Below, in pieces: positions 58,592-64,000 of a stretch of 64,000 bases of DNA (position 1 is the stretch's first letter; each line of letters begins with the position of its first letter). Location of the stretch: positions 3,351,501 to 3,415,500 of the forward strand of contig CALZFC010000354.1 in NCBI GenBank assembly GCA_945643635.1. Reading direction: 5' to 3'. The notes below the pieces were generated by a model. It did no database searches and was not told the DNA's origin. It saw nothing but the letters and a program-made list of their open reading frames with translations. A program made the translations under genes and the position numbers. The DNA comes from Allodiplogaster sudhausi. Lineage: Eukaryota > Nematoda > Chromadorea > Rhabditida > Diplogasteridae.

Positions 58592-61500
58592 GAGTGTACT
58601 TAGCATTGCTTGTCCAATATTTACCGGGTTTGCGCGGAGCGGCGTTGTGGGCGGGGGAGTTGAGATTTTCGAGTGGGATTTTTTTTAGGATGGAAAATGA
58701 ATATTGGGGCTACGTTTTGGTATTGGTTTGGGATTTTTGGGTTTTGGGTTTGGGGGTGGCGCCAGCGGCCAAAGTTGCAACTTTTCGGCGCGAGGTTGCG
58801 CTGGGTTGGCGAGTTTGAGCGTTTGTATCTTTCGTTTGGGAGAAGATGGGAAACTAGAAAAAATAGTCACTGATAGGGAATCTCTTCAAGATTAATAGGA
58901 CACAAATTGGGTGAATTCCGTCGAATGGTTTTTGAAGTGGGCGTGGCCAAAGTTTTACCCCGTTTTTTGGCCCTTTTTTGCTCTGTATTTGCTCACTAAC
59001 TCAAATTTTCAAAGGGCGCATTTTCCGTTTTCGACATATATGATGTAGTTTTTCAAGCCGCATGCAATGATATATAGATTGTGGGGCTAAATACATTGGG
59101 TCATATCGATCGGGGGCAAAAACTGTCGGAACCATTTTGTTAGGAGCGAACCTTTGAAAAATCAATACTCGGAGATTTGGGATCGGAGCGTGATGGGACA
59201 TACAGAATATTGTACAGTTTTACGAGAGCTATGGAATGAGCCTACTCCCGTTTGGCTGGAAAAGTACCCTGAGGGGGCCGTGAAATCTCAAAATTTTGGT
59301 ATGGCCATTTCCGCGGCTGTTTTTTCTCGGATATTGGTGTTATGGTAACATGTTATATATGATTCTGTAGCTCTCGAGAAGACGAACAACTTTGTCATAC
59401 AAAACGTTTTCATACAACGACGTTTTTGATCTACTTTTGGGGTCAGAATGTTTAGGCCACTTTTTCGACCATACTTATAACTGGCACTTTTTGGGGCATA
59501 TTTTTATTCGAATAGAGCCTTCAATGAGCTATCGAATGATAGGTTGATGGTCGGTATCCGTTCAGGCATATTTGAGAAATGAATTATTTTGTGGCTTTTT
59601 GGTACATTTTCATCGAACGCAGATATTCTATCGACCCAGGTTCGGAGTCGCGCGCGGGCAAACCGTTTTGCGCGTTTTTATATGAGCTAAAACTAAACAA
59701 ATTCAATGCTAGGACATAGCGGAGACTCCAAGGGAGATAATGGGCGGCGATACTGAAACCAGGTCCCCCCATAGCTTCGCTAGTTAGAGAACCTACTTAG
59801 CATTGCTTGTCCAATATTTACCGGGTTTGCGCGGAGCGGCGTGGTAGGCGGTAGGGTTGAGATTTCCGAGTGGAGTTTTTTTAGGATGGAAAATGAATAT
59901 TGGGGCTTCGTTTTGGTATTGGTTTGGGATTTTTGGGTTTTGGGTTTGGGGTCGGCGCCGGCGGCCAAAGTTGCAACTTTTTGGCGCGCGGTTGCGCTGG
60001 GTTGGCGAGTTTGAGCGTTTGTATCTTTTGAATGGAGAGGAGTTGGGTAAGGAAAAAAATAGTGGCAGATAGGGAATGTCTTCAAGATTAATAGGACACA
60101 AATTGGGCGAATTCCGAATGAGGGTTTTTGAAGTGGGCGTGGCCAAAATTTTACCCAAAATTTTAGCGGGATGGGACATTCAGAATATTATTTAGTTTTT
60201 TGAGAGCTTTGAAATGAGCCTACTCCTGTATGGCTGGGATTCCGGGAAAGTACCCTAAGGGGGCCATGAAATGTCAAATTTTTGGGAGGTCGTTTCCGCG
60301 GCTGTTTCTTCTCGGGGATTTTACTTATGGCAACGTATTATATATCATTCTGTAGCTTTTGAGAAGGCGAACAAATCTCTCATACAAGCCATGTTCATAT
60401 ATTTACGTTTTTGATCTACTTTTGGTCCGAGAATGTTTAGGCCACATTTTCGACCATAGCTATCACTGACACTTTTTGGGGCATATTTTTATTCAGATAG
60501 AGCCTAAAATTAGCTATCGAATGGTGGGTAATACTTCTCATTTAATCCAGGCATATTCGAGATATGAATTATTTTGTGGCTTTTTGGTGCATTTTCATCG
60601 CACGCAGATATTCTAACGACCCAGGTTCGGAGTCGCGCGCGGGCAAACCCTTTTGCGCGCTTTTATATGAGCTAAAACTAAACAAATTCAATGCTAGGAC
60701 ATAGCGGAGACTCCAAGGGAGATAATGGGTAAAGATACTGAAAGCAGGTCCCCCCATAGCTCCGCTAGTTAGAGAGTATACTTAGAAACGCTTGTGGTTT
60801 ATTGACTGGGTTTGCGCGGAGCGGCGTAGTGGGCGGCGGGGTTGAGATTTTCGAGTGGGGTTTTTTTTAGGAGGTAAATGAATATTGGGGCTACGTTTTG
60901 GTAATGGTTTGGGATTTTTCGGTTTTGGGTTTGGGGGTGGCGCCGGCGGCCAAAGTTGCAACATTTCGGCGCGAGGTTGCGCTGGGTTGGCGACTTTGAG
61001 CGTTTGTATCTTTTGTTTCGGAGAAGATGGGAAGCTGGAAAAAATAGTGGCAGATAGGGAATGTCTTCAAGATTAATAGGACATAAATTGGGCGAATTCC
61101 GCCAGAGGGTCTTTCCTGTGGGCGTGGCCAAACTTTTACCCCGTTTTTTGGCCCTTTTTTGTTCTGTTTTTTCTCACTAACTCAAATTTTCAAAATTAAC
61201 TTTTTCTCTTTCCGACATATATGATGTAGTTTTTCACGGCGCATGTTTTGATATATACATTGTGGAAAAAAAGACATTGGGTCATATCGTTCGAGGGCAA
61301 AATCAGGCGGACCCATTTTGTTAGGAACGAACCTTTGAAAAATCAATACTCGGAGATTTGGGACCGGAGGGGGATGGGACATTCAGAATATTGTTCAGTT
61401 TTACGAGAGCTTTGAAATGAGCCTACTCCGGTTTGGCTGGGATTCCGGGAAAGTACCCTGAGGGGGCCGTGAAATCTCAAAATTTTGGGAGGCCATTTCC

Positions 61501-63790
61501 GCGGCTGTTTTTTCTCGGATGTTGGAGTTATGGCAAAACGTTATATATGATTCTGTAGCTTTTGAGAAGGCGAACAATTTTCTCATACAAAAGGTTTTCA
61601 TAAAACGGCGTTTTTGATCTACTTTTGGGGTCAGGATGTTTAGTGCACTTTTTCGACCTTAGCTATCACTTACACTTTTTGGGACATATTTTTATTCGAA
61701 TAGAGCCTAAAATTTGCTATCGAATGGTATGTTGATCGTCAAGATTCGTTCAGGCATATTCGAGATATGAATTATTTTGTGGCTTTTTGATGCATTTTCA
61801 TCGCACGCAGATTTTCTTAACGACCCAGGTTCGGAGTCGCGCGCGGGCAAACTCTTTTGCGCGTTTTAATTCGACCCCCAATGCAAAGATTAAAATGCTA
61901 GGATATAGCGCGCACTCCAAGGGAGATAATGGGCGACGATACTGAAACCAGGTCCCCCCATAGCTCCGCTAGTTAGAGAGTATACTTAGAAACGCTTGTG
62001 GATTATTGACCGGGTTTGCGCGGAGCGGCGTTGTGGGCGGTGGGAGTGAGATTTTGGGGTGGGGTTTTTTAGGATGGTAAATGAATATTGGGGCTACGTT
62101 TTGGTATGGGTTTCGGATTTTTGGTTTTTGGGTTTGGGGGTGGAGCCAGCGGCCAAAGTTGCAACTTTTTGGCGCGTGCTTGCGCTGGGTTGGCCATTTT
62201 GAGCGATTGTACCTTTTGAACGGAGCGGAGTTGGTGAATGGAAAAAATATGAGTCGATAGCCCATCTCTTAATTATTAAGATTCCTGGTTGGTTTGTTGA
62301 TAGTGCTTCAGGGGTGGCCAGGGGGCGTGGCCAAAATTTGACCCCCTTTTTTGGCCCTTTTTTCCTCTGTATTTGCTCACTAACTTGAATTTTCAAAATT
62401 AACTTTTTCTCTTTCCGACATATATGATGTAGTTTTTCAAGGCGCATGTTTTGATATATACATTGTGGAAAAAAAGACATTGGGTCATATCGATCGGGGG
62501 CAAAAACCGGCGGACCCATTTTGTTAGGAGCGAACCTTTGAAAAATCAATACTCGGAGATTTGGGATTGGAGCGAGACGGGACATTAAGAATATTGTTCA
62601 GTTTTTGGAGAGCTTTGAAATGAGCCTACTCCCGTTTGGCAGGGATTCCGGGAAAGTACCCTAAGGGGGCCGTGAAATGTCAAATTTTTGGGAGGCCCTT
62701 TCCGTGGCTGTTTTTTCTCGGATGTTGGAGTTATGGCAACGTGTTATATATCATTCTGTAGCTTTTGCGAAGGCGAACAAATATCTCATACAAAACTTTT
62801 TCATACAACGACGTTTTTGATCTACTTTTGGTCCGAGAATGGTTAGGCCACTTTTTCGACCATAGCTATCACTGACACTTTTTGGGACATATTTTTATTC
62901 AGATAGAGCCTAAAATTAGCTATCGAATGGTGGGTAATACTTCTCATTTAATCCAGGCACTTTCGAGATATAAATTATTTTGTGGCTTTTTGGTACATTT
63001 TCATCGCACGCAGATTTTGTTAACGACCCAGGTTCGGAGTCGCGCGCGGGCAAACCCTTTTGCGCGCTTTTATATGACCCCCAAAGCAAAGTTCATAATG
63101 CTAGGACATAGCGGAGACTCCAAGGGAGATAATGGGCAAAGATATTGAAACCAGGTCCCCCCATTGTTCAGTTTTTGGAGAGCTTTGAAATGAGCTTATT
63201 CCCGTTGGGCTGGGTTTCGGAAAAGTTGTCCTGAGGGGGCCGTGAAATGTCAAATTTTTGGGAGGCCCTTTCCGCGGCTGTTTTTTCTCGGGGATTGGTA
63301 TTATGTCTACATGTTATATATCATTCTGTAGCTCTCGAGAAGGCGAACAAATGTCTCATACAAATCGTTTTCATATAACGACATTTTTGATCTACTTTTG
63401 GGGTTAGAATGTTTAGGCCACTTTTTCGACCTTAGCTATCACTGACACTTTTTGGGTCATATTTTCGTTAAGATAGAGCCTAAAATGAGCTATCGAATGA
63501 TAGGTTGTTCGTCGGCATTCGTTCAGGCATATTCGAGATATGAATTATTTTGTGGCTTTTTGGTACATTTTCATCGCACGCAGATATCCTATACCGACCC
63601 AGGTTCGAATCCGCGCGCGCGCAAACTCTTTTGCGCGCTTTTGTATGAACCCTAAGTATGTTAAAAGAGTGATATCATATAGTAAGGACTTCAAGCTTTC
63701 TAATGAGCTTAAATTCAAATGCCCAGAGAGTCCAGTAGCGCCGCTAGAACAGACTTTTGACCCTTTAGAGCCAAATTTTAACCCTTAGAG
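58592..63790. repeat. Satellite-like array of ~1.2 kb tandem units
   Basis: Four units start with TTAGAGAGTATACTTAG-type sequence followed by GGGTTTGCGCGGAGCGGCG: 58592, 59786, 60772 and 61974, giving lengths of about 1,194, 986, 1,202 and 1,192 bp. Unit 2 is short because about 200 bp around GGCCCTTTTTTG...AATCAATACTCGGAGA is missing. A fifth, partial unit starts near 63,166 by jumping into the middle of the unit (TTGTTCAGTTTTTGGAGAGC). All share ACGACCCAGGTTCGGAGTCG, TTTTTGATCTACTTTTGG and ATAGCGGAGACTCCAAGGG. Open frames in it are not conserved between units, so I call it non-coding. Confidence 0.9.
63553..63615 (+). other. Pol III-like A/B boxes in the satellite unit
   Basis: TGGCTTTTTGG is followed about 45 nt later by CCAGGTTCGAATCC, a perfect B-box GGTTCGAATCC. 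Other units have the weaker GGTTCGGAGTC at the same place. Spacing fits a tRNA-derived internal promoter. No full tRNA cloverleaf was seen. Confidence 0.4.
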
Positions 63791-63833
63791 CCAACTAACC
63801 CACCCTTGGATAAATTTTTTATCGGGAAATGGC

Positions 63834-63902
63834 CTCCGGGGCGATAGCCCCGGTGGCCATTGACCGGGCCAAAGGCCCGTAGCGTGACAAAGTCACGCTA
63901 GT
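63834..63902. other. Three consecutive GC-rich hairpins
   Basis: CCGGGGCGATAGCCCCGG, then CGGGCCAAAGGCCCG, then TAGCGTGACAAAGTCACGCTA: stems of 7, 6 and 9 bp with 3-4 nt loops, packed within about 70 bp. They sit between the end of the satellite array and a diverged restart of a unit at about 63,910 (TTATTGACGGGGATAGCG). The last stem ends in CTAG followed by T, a Helitron-like 3' terminus, but no TC 5' end was found. Confidence 0.6.
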
Positions 63903-64000
63903 CTACCCTTATATAAAAGTCGTCTGTACTTTATTGACGGGGATAGCGCCGAGAGGTGCTGTGGGCGGGAGAGTTGAGTTATGCGGTTGAAATTTTCAGG

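Noticed and set aside
1..64000. CRISPR arrays, bacterial operons, rRNA or complete tRNA genes
   Set aside because: No repeat-spacer pattern, no compact co-directional coding, and no full tRNA or rRNA signatures were seen on either strand.

Overview
The window is eukaryotic nuclear DNA and almost certainly comes from a nematode. The best evidence is three copies of a gene with a Major Sperm Protein (MSP) domain of the small sperm-specific type, a nematode family, together with short GT-AG introns, gene-sized segmental duplications and very abundant (CT)n/(GA)n tracts. I cannot name the species. Nothing looks bacterial: no operons, ribosome binding sites, CRISPR arrays, or rRNA or tRNA genes. 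Most long open frames in the window are read-through of CT/GA or minisatellite DNA and are not genes.

Layout. 1-6.6 kb is a block with an MSP pseudogene (+), a single-pass membrane protein gene 'T' (-) and an unrecognised four-exon gene 'M' (+). 6.7-21.7 kb is a second partial block with gene M copy 2, split by a hAT-type MITE and by a 7.8 kb inverted-repeat (foldback) element with TA...CAGTG ends, followed by a truncated F-box gene copy (-). 22-25 kb holds tandem repeats, a 141 bp MITE and a small LTR element. 25.4-27.6 kb is a multi-exon acidic/Cys-rich gene 'Z' (-). 27.7-33.7 kb is an inverted pair of MSP copies around a small gene 'W' (+). 33.3-50.3 kb repeats the first block (MSP, T, M, F-box), now carrying a 4.3 kb composite insertion in an exon of M, a 13 x 57 bp minisatellite and a 3.4 kb LTR retrotransposon. 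51.8-55.6 kb is a seven-exon gene (-) for an EGF-domain membrane protein. 55.7-58.4 kb is dominated by CT/GA tracts. 58.6-63.8 kb is a satellite-like array of ~1.2 kb units ending near three GC-rich hairpins.

How it fits together. The ancestral duplicated unit appears to be MSP(+) / T(-) / M(+) / F-box(-). Each copy has decayed differently: every MSP and every M copy carries its own frame lesion or insertion, so none visible here is clearly functional. The EGF-type gene, gene Z, gene W, T copy 1 and F-box copy B are the best candidates for working genes. The exon models for EGF, T and most of Z were checked by intron phase across successive junctions. The duplicates also serve as empty-site controls that date the transposons as later insertions.
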